Source of the DNA: an uncultured Lachnospiraceae bacterium
GTDB taxonomy: Bacteria > Bacillota > Clostridia > Lachnospirales > Lachnospiraceae
Direction: 5' to 3'
DNA: 64,000 bases
Assembly: GCA_910578555.1 (NCBI GenBank)
Contig: CAJTPS010000007.1
Coordinates: 62,001 to 126,000, forward strand
Under the pieces are notes generated by a model. The model was not told where the DNA came from and did not search any database. It saw only the letters and a program-made list of their open reading frames with translations. A program made the translations under genes and the position numbers. Below, piece by piece: positions 1-9,509 of this stretch (position 1 is its first letter; each line of letters opens with the position of its first letter).

Positions 1-121
1 AAAAAAGTAGCAGTTATATCCCAAAATATGTTATACTGCAAATAATGACAGCCAACGCGCCGGTACATGTGCGGGGACACGCTGTATATCCTGACATATA
101 TCTTTCGGAGGATTACGATTT

Positions 122-2185
122 ATGAAAAACAAAAAGAAAAAAACACGCAGTTCCATTCCGCTGTACAGGCAGCTGCGCACGAAGCTCATCGCGGCATTTA
201 TGATTCCGGTCATCTGTATTATTTTACTGGGCGTAGTCTCTTACCAGCGCGCCACGGAGGCTATCGTCTCCAATTATGAGAAATCTCTGCAGGAAACCAT
301 GACGATGACCAATCAGTATCTGACGCTGGTCATTGATACGGTCCGTTCCAATTATAAGACCTATCTTTATGACACGGAACTGGCACGCTATCTGAAAGAC
401 CTCATGGAAGAAGCACCTGCAAAAAAACTGGCCGTCGAGTACACGAAGGAAATGAAGCGCGACGCGAATACCAATACGCTGGTAAGCAATATTTATATTA
501 TCTCCGACCGTGTGATCTCGCTTACCAGCAGTGCTCCCACCACTTCCACGCTGCTGACGGCATACACGGATTCCGAGCAGGGCGCACTGGTTGAGGATCA
601 GCGTACTTCCTACCATCTGTTCGGCAGTCTGTGTGATGCCGACGAAGCGCTTGGTACCCATAAGCTGAACTATTCCCTCCGAATCGCTAAATATATGGAC
701 AATAATAAAGCAATTATGCTTGTTGACCTGGACAGAGACACCCTCATAGATTCCCTGTCATCCCTAAGCGCAGGCGACGGCAGCTACGCGGCTCTGGTCA
801 CACACGACGGAACCGAATTCTACTCCGACGGCAATGCCACCCGCAACTCCGTATTTACCACATCCGATTTCTACAAGGAGATTGCGGAATCAGAAGAAGG
901 CGGCATGAAATACGTAAACTATAACGAGGAAAAATATCTGTTCCTGTATTCCCCCATGTACTCGCCGAAGTCACCACAGGGAAGCATGATCTGCACGCTG
1001 ATTCCGGAATCCACCATTCTGGCGCAGGCGGCAGGCATTAAAACCGTTGCCATGGTGCTTGTCATTGTGGCCGTAGCCATCGCGGCGCTGCTCGGATATC
1101 TCCTATCCGCGCACATTAACGGTAATATTTATCGTATCATCCATCAGCTTCAACTCGTCTCCGAGGGAGATCTTACGGTGCAGATACAGTCCAGAAGCAC
1201 GGATGAATTCAAGCTGCTTGCAGGCGGTGTCAATTCTATGACGGACAACATGAAAGCCCTGATCACCAACGTGACAGAGGCAAGTAACTCTCTGAATGCG
1301 GCCGCCGGACAGGTGAGCAGTGCATCGGATACCTTCCTGCGCACGGCGGGAGATATTCAGGGCGCCATCACCGAGATTAACGCCGGTGTGACACAGCTTG
1401 ATACCAATTCCGAAGACTGCCTGACACAGATGGATTCTCTGTCCGGCAAGATCGGCACGGTGGCAAACGGTACGAGGGACATCATCACGCTGACGCAGGA
1501 TACCAGTTCCTCTATCAATCAGGGAATCTCTTCCATGTCTGTCCTGACTGACAGTGCGAAGAAAACGTCCGAAATCACCGACCATGTTATCCAGGCGATC
1601 GAGGCACTGGCAGATAAATCCCGCTCGATCGGACAGATCGTGGAAAGTATCAACAGCATTGCGAAAGAAACGAATCTCCTGTCCCTGAACGCTTCCATCG
1701 AGGCTGCCAGAGCCGGAGAGTCCGGGCGCGGCTTTGCGGTAGTTGCAGAGCAGATCCGTAAATTGGCGGACCAGTCTGCGGAGTCTGCCGGTCAGATTCA
1801 GGTGATCATAGACGACATCGTCACGACAACATACGGCGTTGTAGATATTGCCAAAGAAGCAGAATCCACCGTGGAATTTCAGGAAAAAGCAGTGGCGCAG
1901 ACCACCGATTCCTTCGTCACCATGGATTCTCAGATACATACGCTCTTAAATTCCATCTCTGAAATATCCGAGAGTATGCAGAATATGGAATATGCACGCA
2001 GCACTACTTTAACCGCGATAGAAGGTATCTCCGCAATCTCCGCCGAGACCTCCGCCGGTTCCGACAATGTTGCCAAGACAGTGTTTGCGCAGCGTGACGC
2101 GATCCAGACATTAGATTCCGCCGCGAACACACTGCAGGCGCGCGCGGCGGAATTAACAGATCTGTTAGGTCGTTTTACGATCTAA
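122..2185 (+). CDS. Methyl-accepting chemotaxis protein (Cache-like sensor, HAMP, signalling domain)
   Basis: A 687-residue transmembrane chemoreceptor that would relay extracellular ligand binding to CheA/CheW. The order is a basic N-terminus, TM1 at about 22-44, an extracellular sensor of about 250 residues resembling a double Cache domain, TM2 at about 300-322, a HAMP segment, and a long coiled-coil MA domain. The MA hairpin tip is visible as LNASIEAARAGESGRGFAVV near residue 525. The start at 122 follows a GGAGG at about 106-112. No che or fla genes are nearby, so it is an orphan receptor. It converges on the MATE gene with only 13 bases between. Family assignment is secure; the ligand is unknown. 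Confidence 0.95.
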   Translation: MKNKKKKTRSSIPLYRQLRTKLIAAFMIPVICIILLGVVSYQRATEAIVSNYEKSLQETMTMTNQYLTLVIDTVRSNYKTYLYDTELARYLKDLMEEAPAKKLAVEYTKEMKRDANTNTLVSNIYIISDRVISLTSSAPTTSTLLTAYTDSEQGALVEDQRTSYHLFGSLCDADEALGTHKLNYSLRIAKYMDNNKAIMLVDLDRDTLIDSLSSLSAGDGSYAALVTHDGTEFYSDGNATRNSVFTTSDFYKEIAESEEGGMKYVNYNEEKYLFLYSPMYSPKSPQGSMICTLIPESTILAQAAGIKTVAMVLVIVAVAIAALLGYLLSAHINGNIYRIIHQLQLVSEGDLTVQIQSRSTDEFKLLAGGVNSMTDNMKALITNVTEASNSLNAAAGQVSSASDTFLRTAGDIQGAITEINAGVTQLDTNSEDCLTQMDSLSGKIGTVANGTRDIITLTQDTSSSINQGISSMSVLTDSAKKTSEITDHVIQAIEALADKSRSIGQIVESINSIAKETNLLSLNASIEAARAGESGRGFAVVAEQIRKLADQSAESAGQIQVIIDDIVTTTYGVVDIAKEAESTVEFQEKAVAQTTDSFVTMDSQIHTLLNSISEISESMQNMEYARSTTLTAIEGISAISAETSAGSDNVAKTVFAQRDAIQTLDSAANTLQARAAELTDLLGRFTI

Positions 2186-2198
2186 GGAAATATTTTTA

Positions 2199-3542
2199 TC
2201 AGCATTTTCCCAGCAGTTGCGCAGTTTTCCTGCGGACATAGAAGAACGCGGGAATCAGGAAAATATCAGCAAAGATCCATGCAAGAGGATTGGCAAAGCA
2301 CACTGCCCGAAACCCGAAATAAGGGACGAGCACAAAGCCCGCCAGTCCTCTTGCCAGCATCTCGAACGCACCGGCAAACACTGCCAGCTTGCTGAATCCC
2401 ATGCCCTGAATCAGAAAACGGACAATGTTTACAAGTGCAAGCGGAAAATAGAACAATGTATTCATTTTGATAAATGCATACGCGTTTCCTATAATAGCCG
2501 CCTCTTCGGCCTCCAGGAACAGGAGCAGCAGATTATCGCCCAGCAGGTATGCGATGCCTGCTGCGATCACCGAATACGCCAGACCGAGAATCGTGCAGGA
2601 TTTTAATCCCTGATCCACCCTTCCCAGATCCCCCGCGCCCACATTCTGGCCGCCATAGGTTGCCATTGTGGAACCCATCGCGTCAAAAGGACACATCAGC
2701 AGCATACTCAGCTTACTGCCTGCCGTCACCGCCGCCACCGCCTCGGAGCCGATCCCGTTAACCGCACTTTGTAAAACGACACTGCCGATCGCCGTGATGG
2801 AATACTGCAGTCCCATGGGTATCCCCATCCCGCACAGCTTACCGGCACAGTCACGGTTCCATCTCCATTCATCTCTGGTTAATTTCAGAATATCAAATTT
2901 CTTATACATATACACAAGGCAGCAGATTCCCGCCAGCGCCTGTGAGACAACCGTAGCGACAGCCGCCCCCTCAACTCCCATGCGAAATACAATGATGCAC
3001 AGCAGATCGAGAAAGATATTGATAATCGCCGCCATCACCAGAAAGATAACCGGTGTCTTACTGTCACCCAGCGAGCGCAGGATTGCCGCCGTCATATTAT
3101 ACAGATAGGTGACCGGAATCCCGAGGAAAATCACGACAATATATTTGTAAGAACCATCGATGATATCCACGGGTGTGCGCATAGCCAACAAGATCAGACG
3201 GCACAGTATCACCACCACGATCGTCATCACGACCGCAAAAATCACCGAAAGCCAGACACAGTTTGCCACATATCTGCGCAGGTTTTCCTCATGCTTCGCA
3301 CCAAATTCCTGCGCAATGGGAATCGCGAATCCACTGCACACGCCCATACAGAATCCGATGATCAGGAAATTCACGGAACCGGTTGCGCCTACTGCAGCCA
3401 GCGCGTCCACCCCGAGATAATGTCCAACGATAATAGTATCCACCATGCTGTAGAACTGCTGAAAGATCAGACCAAGCAAAAGCGGAACTGCAAATCCAAG
3501 GATCAGCCGCATCGGGCTGCCTTTTGTCATATCTTTTTCCAT
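2199..3542 (-). CDS. MATE family efflux transporter (first of three)
   Basis: A 447-residue polytopic protein of normal MATE length with about 12 hydrophobic segments in two homologous halves. It starts with the typical MTKGSPMRLILGFAVPLL segment and carries the loop Q-Q-F-Y-S-M-V-D-T-I-I-V-G near residue 25. MATE proteins export cationic drugs or metabolites using a Na+ or H+ gradient. The start follows an AGGAGG-like site 7 bases upstream. It is monocistronic. Two short dyads lie 80-130 bases upstream (3626-3669). It resembles the MATE at 33701 more than the one at 4027. Substrate not predictable. Confidence 0.95.
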   Translation of the reverse strand: MEKDMTKGSPMRLILGFAVPLLLGLIFQQFYSMVDTIIVGHYLGVDALAAVGATGSVNFLIIGFCMGVCSGFAIPIAQEFGAKHEENLRRYVANCVWLSVIFAVVMTIVVVILCRLILLAMRTPVDIIDGSYKYIVVIFLGIPVTYLYNMTAAILRSLGDSKTPVIFLVMAAIINIFLDLLCIIVFRMGVEGAAVATVVSQALAGICCLVYMYKKFDILKLTRDEWRWNRDCAGKLCGMGIPMGLQYSITAIGSVVLQSAVNGIGSEAVAAVTAGSKLSMLLMCPFDAMGSTMATYGGQNVGAGDLGRVDQGLKSCTILGLAYSVIAAGIAYLLGDNLLLLFLEAEEAAIIGNAYAFIKMNTLFYFPLALVNIVRFLIQGMGFSKLAVFAGAFEMLARGLAGFVLVPYFGFRAVCFANPLAWIFADIFLIPAFFYVRRKTAQLLGKC

Positions 3543-3625
3543 AATAATCCTCCCTGTCAGAGCAGTTTACTGCGATCAAGGCACATCCCCCGTCTCCGAT
3601 TCAATCCAATACCCTGCTCTTTCTT

Positions 3626-3669
3626 CCTGCCGTCAGGTTCTGCGGCATAATCTGCCTGACTGTCAGGCA
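3626..3669 (-). promoter_or_regulatory. Tandem dyads upstream of MATE gene (operators or small RNA hairpins)
   Basis: On the minus strand, the transcript sense of the MATE at 2199-3542, a 17-base perfect palindrome TGCCTGACAGTCAGGCA (3669-3653) is followed 15 bases later by CCTGACGGCAGG (3637-3626). Both can form hairpins with CCTG/CAGG stems. The second has an ACGG tetraloop, a loop type seen in mini-ykkC (guanidine-II) RNAs; the first loop does not match. They could equally be paired binding sites for a dimeric repressor. Confidence 0.4.
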
Positions 3670-3941
3670 CTCTCCTTAGCTTGAATTTCTTCAAAACAAC
3701 ATCAACATATCACATTCATATTTCATCTGCAACGACTATTTTACACCTTTGAAACACTGGTCAAAATCGTTTTATTTACAGCTAAAATATTCATATTGAA
3801 TCACCGGATAAAATGTTCTGTCATACTAATTTTTACTTCTGAAACCGGGGCTTACGACGCAAAAATGCTGATCCGTATTCTGATGACACAGGCTGAAAGC
3901 ACACTGCGCAGCATCCATGAATATATTGCGCAAAAATCCAG

Positions 3942-3971
3942 TTGACAACTCTGCATTTTTGATAGTATTCT
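3942..3971 (+). promoter_or_regulatory. Putative sigma-A promoter for MATE at 4027
   Basis: Perfect -35 TTGACA at 3942-3947, 18-base spacer, -10 TATTCT at 3966-3971, about 55 bases before the MATE start. Confidence 0.5.
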
Positions 3972-4026
3972 TGAAAGCATAACGCTAACGAAATATCATG
4001 CAATGAAAACAGGAAAAGGACTCTTT

Positions 4027-5403
4027 ATGAAGGACAGATTTTACTCTCAGATTATCAAACTCGTGGTACCGATTGTCATACAAAACCTGCTGAGCGCCGC
4101 CGTCAATTCGGCTGACGTGGTTATGCTCAACTATGTGGGACAATCGTCTATTTCAGCCGTATCGCTTGCGGCCAATTATGCTGGCGTACTCTTTATGGTG
4201 TACTATGGACTCGGCACCGGCGCGACGCTTCTTTGCGCGCAGTACTGGGGCAGGAAAGAGCTTCAGCCGATCCGCGTCATAGAGGGCATCGCCATGCGCT
4301 TTTCTCTCTTAATCACTGTCTTTTTCTCCGGCTTTGCACTGTTTGCACCGGAATGGATGATGCGTATATTTACCCCCGATGCAGAACTGATTGCGATCGG
4401 CGCCGGATATCTGCGCGTTATGTCAGTCACTTATCTGTGCTGGAGCATCATAGAAATTTATCTTGCCGTGCTGCGAAGCATAGGCAAAGTGACCGTTTCC
4501 ATGGTTCTAAACATCATTGCCTTTACACTTAATATATTCCTGAACGCCGTATTTATCTTCGGACTGTTTGGCGCGCCGAAGCTGGGAGCAGTCGGCGTTG
4601 CGATTGCCACCGCGATCTCGCGTATCGTGGAACTGGCCGGCTGTATTTTTGTCTCCTGCGTATTCAGCAAGGATCTGCGGCTGAATCCGGCATACATGTT
4701 TATCCGTAACAAACTGTTGCTGAAGGACTTTATCAAACTGTCCCTGCCGGCGCTCGGCAATGACATCTCATGGAGCGTTGCCTTTTCCATGTATTCGGTT
4801 ATTCTGGGGCATCTCGGAAGTGATGCTGTGGCCGCCAACTCTCTGGTCGTCGTGGTCCGTAATTTCGGCACGGTACTCTGCTTCGGTACCGCCAGCGCAG
4901 GCGGCATCCTGCTGGGCAATGTGATGGGAGAAGGCGATATGCAGCGCGCCAGAGAATATGCCTCCAAGCTACTGAAGCTGACTGTTGTCACCGGCGCGAT
5001 CGGCGGTGTGCTGATCCTGATTGCGACCCCTTTCGTGCTTCGATTCGCCTCCCTCTCAGAGACGGCGATGCACTATCTGAAATATATGCTGCTGATCAAT
5101 ACTTACTATGTCATGGGCACCGCGGTCAATACCACACTCATCGCCGGGGTATTCAGAGCAGGCGGAGACACCCGGTTTGGACTGATCTGCGACACTGTGG
5201 ACATGTGGTGTTATGCGGTGCCGCTCGGATTCATTGCGGCGTTCGCGTTAAAGCTGCCCGTACTGGCAGTCTATTTCCTGCTGTGCACCGACGAATTCGT
5301 CAAATGGCCATGGGTCATCAAACGTTACCGCAGCGGCAAATGGCTGCAGAATATCACGAGGGATAATCTTTTTGCAGAAAACGAAATCGCGGGAGAAAAT
5401 TAA
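4027..5403 (+). CDS. MATE family efflux transporter (second)
   Basis: About 458 residues with about 12 TM segments and the MATE signature near the N-terminus (NSADVVMLNYVGQSSISAVS, about residues 25-45). The open frame extends 8 codons upstream to 4003. The ATG at 4027 is preferred because AGGAAAAGGA lies just before it. The gene ends 15 bases before the dihydrouridine synthase, so the two are probably co-transcribed. It differs markedly in sequence from the other two MATE proteins in the window, so it probably has a different substrate. Confidence 0.92.
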   Translation: MKDRFYSQIIKLVVPIVIQNLLSAAVNSADVVMLNYVGQSSISAVSLAANYAGVLFMVYYGLGTGATLLCAQYWGRKELQPIRVIEGIAMRFSLLITVFFSGFALFAPEWMMRIFTPDAELIAIGAGYLRVMSVTYLCWSIIEIYLAVLRSIGKVTVSMVLNIIAFTLNIFLNAVFIFGLFGAPKLGAVGVAIATAISRIVELAGCIFVSCVFSKDLRLNPAYMFIRNKLLLKDFIKLSLPALGNDISWSVAFSMYSVILGHLGSDAVAANSLVVVVRNFGTVLCFGTASAGGILLGNVMGEGDMQRAREYASKLLKLTVVTGAIGGVLILIATPFVLRFASLSETAMHYLKYMLLINTYYVMGTAVNTTLIAGVFRAGGDTRFGLICDTVDMWCYAVPLGFIAAFALKLPVLAVYFLLCTDEFVKWPWVIKRYRSGKWLQNITRDNLFAENEIAGEN

Positions 5404-5417
5404 GAGGATTTTTGACA

Positions 5418-6482
5418 ATGCAGTATTATCTGGCACCCATGGAGGGAATCACGACTTACATATACCGCAATGCATACGCCAAGTATTTCGGCGGGATCGA
5501 TAAATATTTTACCCCTTTTATCAATGATAAAAACTTTATCTGCGATAAGAATAGTATCACAGATAAAAATATGAGCAAATCCCTGACGGCGCGTGAACTT
5601 CGCGACATCCTGCCCGAGAATAATGTCGGAATCCCCCTTGTGCCGCAGGTGCTCACTAACCATGCCGGGCGGTTTCTTGCCGTTGCGAAGGAAATCGCTG
5701 CCTACGGCTACGACACCGTCAACTTAAATCTCGGCTGTCCCTCCGGCACTGTTACCGCCAAGAAGCGTGGCGCCGGTTTCTTAAGCGTTCCCAATGAACT
5801 GGATGCTTTTCTCTATGAAATCTTTGCAAGGTGCCCGCTGCAGATCTCCGTTAAGACAAGGCTTGGCGTGTCTGATCTGTCCGAATGGGACAGATTACTG
5901 GAGATCTATGCCAAGTATCCGATTCACGAACTGATTATTCACACGCGTTTACAGCAGGAATTTTATACCGGTAAGACACACCCGGAAGCATACACCAGGG
6001 CAATAGAACGCTTGCATGCAGACGGCACCGTCGGGGACTATCGCATACCGCTCTGCTACAACGGAGATATCGTCTCCGCCGGAAGCCTTGGGGATATTCT
6101 GACAGCAATTGATACTGCTGCCGCAAACGCTTCTTTATCCGGTCATGATATAGCGGAAAACCCCGACGTAGACCGCATTATGATCGGCCGGGGCATCATA
6201 CAGAATCCGGCTCTTGCCGGACAGCTGCAGTCGATTTCTCCCGCGGCGCCTACCCTGAAAGAGACCTGGCGCGCTTTCCACGATGATATTCTGGAAGGAT
6301 ATATAAAGATTATGTCCGGAGATTCTCCCGTTCTGTTTAAAATGAAAGATCTCTGGACATATATGAGCCGAAGCTTTACGAGCCCTGAGAAATATTTAAA
6401 AAAGATACGCAAGGCAAACCGTATTGCAGATTATGTGTGCGCTGTGGATGCGCTGTTTCGGGAGCAGGATATCGCCGGGTAG
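5418..6482 (+). CDS. tRNA-dihydrouridine synthase (Dus family)
   Basis: About 354 residues, an FMN-dependent TIM barrel that reduces uridine to dihydrouridine in tRNA D-loops. Visible signatures are YYLAPMEGITTYIYRNAY at the N-terminus, the active-site cysteine motif NLNLGCPSGTVTAKKRGAGF, H-T-R near the phosphate site, and IMIGRGIIQNP at the C-terminal FMN site. The frame is also open from TTG at 5412. ATG 5418 has the ribosome site AGAGGA at a better distance. It follows the MATE gene closely, presumably in the same transcript. It is shorter and more divergent than DusB and resembles the Clostridial Dus group. Confidence 0.92.
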   Translation: MQYYLAPMEGITTYIYRNAYAKYFGGIDKYFTPFINDKNFICDKNSITDKNMSKSLTARELRDILPENNVGIPLVPQVLTNHAGRFLAVAKEIAAYGYDTVNLNLGCPSGTVTAKKRGAGFLSVPNELDAFLYEIFARCPLQISVKTRLGVSDLSEWDRLLEIYAKYPIHELIIHTRLQQEFYTGKTHPEAYTRAIERLHADGTVGDYRIPLCYNGDIVSAGSLGDILTAIDTAAANASLSGHDIAENPDVDRIMIGRGIIQNPALAGQLQSISPAAPTLKETWRAFHDDILEGYIKIMSGDSPVLFKMKDLWTYMSRSFTSPEKYLKKIRKANRIADYVCAVDALFREQDIAG

Positions 6483-6534
6483 AATCCTTTGACCTGCCGG
6501 CGTATGTCCCTTCACAGATGCATCTTCGCACCCT

Positions 6535-7236
6535 CTACAGTGCATTCCAGACAAAGAAGAAAATCAGAATATTGCCCCATGCATTCCCTGTTTTATCCCG
6601 TATCACAAGAGAGCCATACATAAGTATAAACGTTGCGGCAGCTTCCAGCAGTACTTCTGCGGACGTGCCGATCATACCGTGAATCAGTATCGCAAATACG
6701 GCGCATACCAAAGCCCCTGTATTGCATACGCCTTTTGGCGCCTTAAGCGCATTTATTTTATCAGAGAGCACGATATAATACAATCCTTCAAAGAATCCCC
6801 AAATCACTGCAACCGCCAGATATCCTATGATGTTACAGGGAAAGGCGGCATATAAGATATCCTCTGTCAAAAACATACCCTGAAAAGGCAAAAATCCGTG
6901 GATATCGCCCGTAAAATAGAGAAAGAGAATCGTCGGCACGGAAACCGCGAGACAGCCCGCCGCCGACCACAGAAGGTTCTTCATAACCAGACCATGCTGT
7001 CTGAGCGATTCTCTGTTTTTACACAGTACTATGCTGATCCCTAATCCTGCCATGCCGTACTGAATAACAGCAACAGGTAAAAACCGCCATAACAATGCAT
7101 GTTCGGGATTGCGCCCGTATTCCATAATGGGCTGCTCATATGCAATATAGAGTCCGGCAAAAATCAGACTTGTAATCACGATAATCGCAACATCCCGCTT
7201 ATCTCTTCCCGTTTCTTTTAAATCTCTATAAGGCAT
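6535..7236 (-). CDS. Integral membrane protein, unknown function (weak CPBP resemblance)
   Basis: 233 residues with about six hydrophobic helices. A segment WGFFEGLYYIVLSDKIN sits where CPBP/Abi proteases carry EExxxR, but the glutamate pair and arginine are absent, so protease activity is doubtful. The start at 7236 is chosen because AGGAGG stands 7 bases upstream. The frame is open from 7251, but that start would overlap the ribosome site. It overlaps the end of the alkyltransferase-like gene by 11 bases, so translation is likely coupled. Function unknown. Confidence 0.75.
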   Translation of the reverse strand: MPYRDLKETGRDKRDVAIIVITSLIFAGLYIAYEQPIMEYGRNPEHALLWRFLPVAVIQYGMAGLGISIVLCKNRESLRQHGLVMKNLLWSAAGCLAVSVPTILFLYFTGDIHGFLPFQGMFLTEDILYAAFPCNIIGYLAVAVIWGFFEGLYYIVLSDKINALKAPKGVCNTGALVCAVFAILIHGMIGTSAEVLLEAAATFILMYGSLVIRDKTGNAWGNILIFFFVWNAL

Positions 7237-7702
7237 AAGCTGCCTCCTCATAATCCTTCACGTAATACTTGATATTCGTTCTGCCTTTGCGGATAATCGT
7301 ATGCCCTTCCGCCTCCAGCTTCTCTCTCTGTGCCTCGACACCGCCGGGATACTTCGGATTCAACTCTCCATTCGCCTTAAGCGTTCTCCAATAGGGCGTC
7401 TCATCCTCCGTCCGCTGGTAACTCGCCCACGCCACAATCGACACGAAGATTCCTGCTGTGATAGGGTCCGTAAAATCCGCTCCGTTTTCTCTTGCCAGAC
7501 AGTCTCTTATCATCCCGACCGTAACTACTTTCCCGTGCGGAATCTTCTTCATAATTGTATCATAGGTGAGCGGCGGCGCAAAATACATCTTCTCTCCGCC
7601 GTACTTCTTAACGGAAGCCTCATCCGTCACAATCTGTATCTTCGGCATATCCGCTGCCTTATGCAGCATCGCATTGAAATCTTTCTTATCTTCATTCGCC
7701 AT
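7226..7702 (-). CDS. MGMT-family alkyltransferase-like DNA-binding protein
   Basis: 158 residues. The C-terminal half has the winged-helix fold signature of O6-alkylguanine-DNA alkyltransferases: YDTIMKKIPHGKVVTVGMIR, then a W-A-S-Y-Q segment and G-H-T-I at the end. The catalytic PCHR is replaced by TPYWRTLKANG, so no acceptor cysteine is present. Such ATL-like proteins are known to bind alkylated DNA and recruit repair rather than reverse damage. The start at 7702 follows AAGGAGGT; the longer frame to 7726 would include that ribosome site. It is coupled to the downstream membrane protein. Confidence 0.82.
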   Translation of the reverse strand: MANEDKKDFNAMLHKAADMPKIQIVTDEASVKKYGGEKMYFAPPLTYDTIMKKIPHGKVVTVGMIRDCLARENGADFTDPITAGIFVSIVAWASYQRTEDETPYWRTLKANGELNPKYPGGVEAQREKLEAEGHTIIRKGRTNIKYYVKDYEEAAYAL

Positions 7703-7762
7703 GATCTGCCACCTCCTTGACAGCATAATAGCTTAATTTCTATAGTCATGCAATGAGACGGT

Positions 7763-8506
7763 TTATATTTTCTCAGGTGCAAACAACTTCTCTAACATCT
7801 TACACCCGTATGCATACAGGGTAAACATGCCATGCCGCCCGATCCCCATATAATATCCCGTATTTGTTCCCCGGTCTACGGCAATGGCAAGGACGGTTAA
7901 CGATGTATTCGGATTGACCACACTTTCCATGACAATGTTTCTTTTGCCAAGTTCTTTGATCTCCTTTTTCTCGCCTTCTCCAACCTCATCCATATACACA
8001 AACAGCAGCATACAGAGATTCTTATCTTTCTTTCCCGTCTGATAGAGATATTCCACCTCGCGGCGCATGGCTTTTTCCACCTCAGTATCTTCCGTCATAC
8101 GGACATAATAGCAAACGGAATCTTTCAAAAGCGAAAGTCTTTTTCTTCTGTAATATCCCTCTCGCGTATACTCAAATTTATTTGCAAGAAGTATATTCGT
8201 GCAAGAATCTCTGCCCGGCAGTAAAATTTGCTGCGGCTCCTGTTTTTCATACCGTTCTTCCATTTTCAGGCAGTCGGAAGCAAGGAGCACCGGATACGCC
8301 TTGCAGAGCATAATAAGCGCAATAAGATTGCCGCCAAAGAATCCGGTCAGTGTAACCGGCAGGAATACCGTACTAAAATCGTCATAATACTGCGTCAGCG
8401 CCGTCATGATCAGACATGAAAAAGCAAGCAAAATCAGAATACAGGATACAATCGCCATCACCTTTGCTTTTTTATATTCTTTCGTCATACTCATCTGCTC
8501 ATCCAT
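7763..8506 (-). CDS. Hypothetical two-TM membrane protein
   Basis: About 247 residues. Two hydrophobic helices (about 16-38 and 45-67) are followed by a soluble domain of about 170 residues rich in charged residues, with C-terminal GTNTGYYMGIGRHGMFTLYA. No family recognised. The start at 8506 overlaps the end of the Rpn-family gene by 8 bases, suggesting coupled translation. The ribosome site is weak (GGGGCAG), and an alternative start lies 4 codons downstream. It could be an accessory membrane partner of the Rpn protein. Confidence 0.65.
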   Translation of the reverse strand: MDEQMSMTKEYKKAKVMAIVSCILILLAFSCLIMTALTQYYDDFSTVFLPVTLTGFFGGNLIALIMLCKAYPVLLASDCLKMEERYEKQEPQQILLPGRDSCTNILLANKFEYTREGYYRRKRLSLLKDSVCYYVRMTEDTEVEKAMRREVEYLYQTGKKDKNLCMLLFVYMDEVGEGEKKEIKELGKRNIVMESVVNPNTSLTVLAIAVDRGTNTGYYMGIGRHGMFTLYAYGCKMLEKLFAPEKI

Positions 8507-9509
8507 GCTGCTGCCCCAATACTTCCCGGAATAACCGCTCCTGATATTCTCTGTCCTTTGCCGCCCGCACAAGATCATCCATGCGGCCCTGCTCCGATAG
8601 TAAAAGATTCAGCTGATTAATTCGTTCAGCCTCCATTAGAATCCCTTCTTCTCTTCCCTCTTCTCTTCCCTCCTTTTTTCCCTCTTTTCTGCTTTCTTCC
8701 ATCCAGTCCATAATTGCTTTACACATATTGATTTTGCCATCCTCTCCATAATAGTCCTTCATTTCAACCAGCTCCGGCATATTGCCGTAATAATTCACCA
8801 CCTCATATGCATCCTCATCCATATTTTTATAATACGCATCATTTTCTACCAGTCTCTGTAACGCTTTCGCATCCTCTGAACAGCGTATGAAATCAAACAC
8901 CTGCCTTACATCCGTCTTAAATACACCGGTGTCGCTAAATCTCCTGACATCAATTACACGTATCCCGTAATTCGAAACCATTCCTTTGAGTTCGTCCGGT
9001 AAGTCCGTAAAATCCAGGATCTCGTGCAGTGATTCCGGTCCGTCCCACGTTTCTTTACCGGAATAGAGAATAAATGTCACCACCGGATGCAGACGATTCT
9101 CTTTTCGGAAACCGTATAGATACTCTCCCGCCTTCAATCCTGCATGATTTTTCCTGACCTCTCTGCGAATCTTTGCCGCCTGCTTTTCATACTCTCCTAC
9201 GTCATAAGCCATATTGCGCAACGGAATCGAGTAATCTATTACTTCCTGACTCTCAATTCCGACAATCACGAAGTTCACACCGAACGCTGCTTTTCTGGCG
9301 CTGTCACGAATCCTGATTTTCCAGCGGTTTCTTCTATCCCTCCATTTTCGGATAAAGTTTGTACCGCGTGAAAACCCGCTCTGCATATCCGCCTCATACA
9401 AATCTGACTCCGCGACGATCTGCTGCCCTTGAAAGGCAATTCCGTTGATTATGTCGGCATAGCGCTTATCGTCTGCAAAAAAGCTTTTCCACTCAATATC
9501 CTGTCCCAT
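8499..9509 (-). CDS. Rpn family recombination-promoting nuclease / PD-(D/E)XK transposase-like protein
   Basis: 336 residues. The N-terminal half matches the Rpn/YhgA-type nuclease fold: YADIINGIAFQGQQIV, then E-S-D-L-Y-E-A-D, a basic segment, G-I-E-S-Q-E (the PD-(D/E)XK core E-x-Q), and HPVVTFILYSG. The middle includes VFKTDVRQVFDFI. The C-terminus carries KEGKKEGREEGREEG, a Lys/Glu/Gly repeat typical of this family. In E. coli, Rpn proteins are DNA nucleases that promote recombination. The start at 9509 follows AGGAGG. The open frame extends to 9608 but crosses a structured leader. A truncated relative lies at 24482-25008. Confidence 0.85.
   Translation of the reverse strand: MGQDIEWKSFFADDKRYADIINGIAFQGQQIVAESDLYEADMQSGFSRGTNFIRKWRDRRNRWKIRIRDSARKAAFGVNFVIVGIESQEVIDYSIPLRNMAYDVGEYEKQAAKIRREVRKNHAGLKAGEYLYGFRKENRLHPVVTFILYSGKETWDGPESLHEILDFTDLPDELKGMVSNYGIRVIDVRRFSDTGVFKTDVRQVFDFIRCSEDAKALQRLVENDAYYKNMDEDAYEVVNYYGNMPELVEMKDYYGEDGKINMCKAIMDWMEESRKEGKKEGREEGREEGILMEAERINQLNLLLSEQGRMDDLVRAAKDREYQERLFREVLGQQHG

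Larger units (their letters stand above)
3543..4026. other. Intergenic region between divergent MATE genes
   Basis: 484 bases. Near the minus-strand MATE are two closely spaced dyads (listed separately). Bases about 3830-3945 on the plus strand read as an open stretch ending AESTLRSIHEYIAQKSS-stop, with no start signal and no upstream gene. It could be the decayed 3' end of a regulator, but this is weak. A TTGACA (3942-3947) with an 18-base spacer and TATTCT (3966-3971) is a reasonable promoter for the plus-strand MATE. Confidence 0.45.

Noticed and set aside
1103..1939. 278-codon minus-strand frame inside the chemoreceptor gene
   Set aside because: Shadow of a strongly supported coding frame, with no ribosome site and no recognisable domain.
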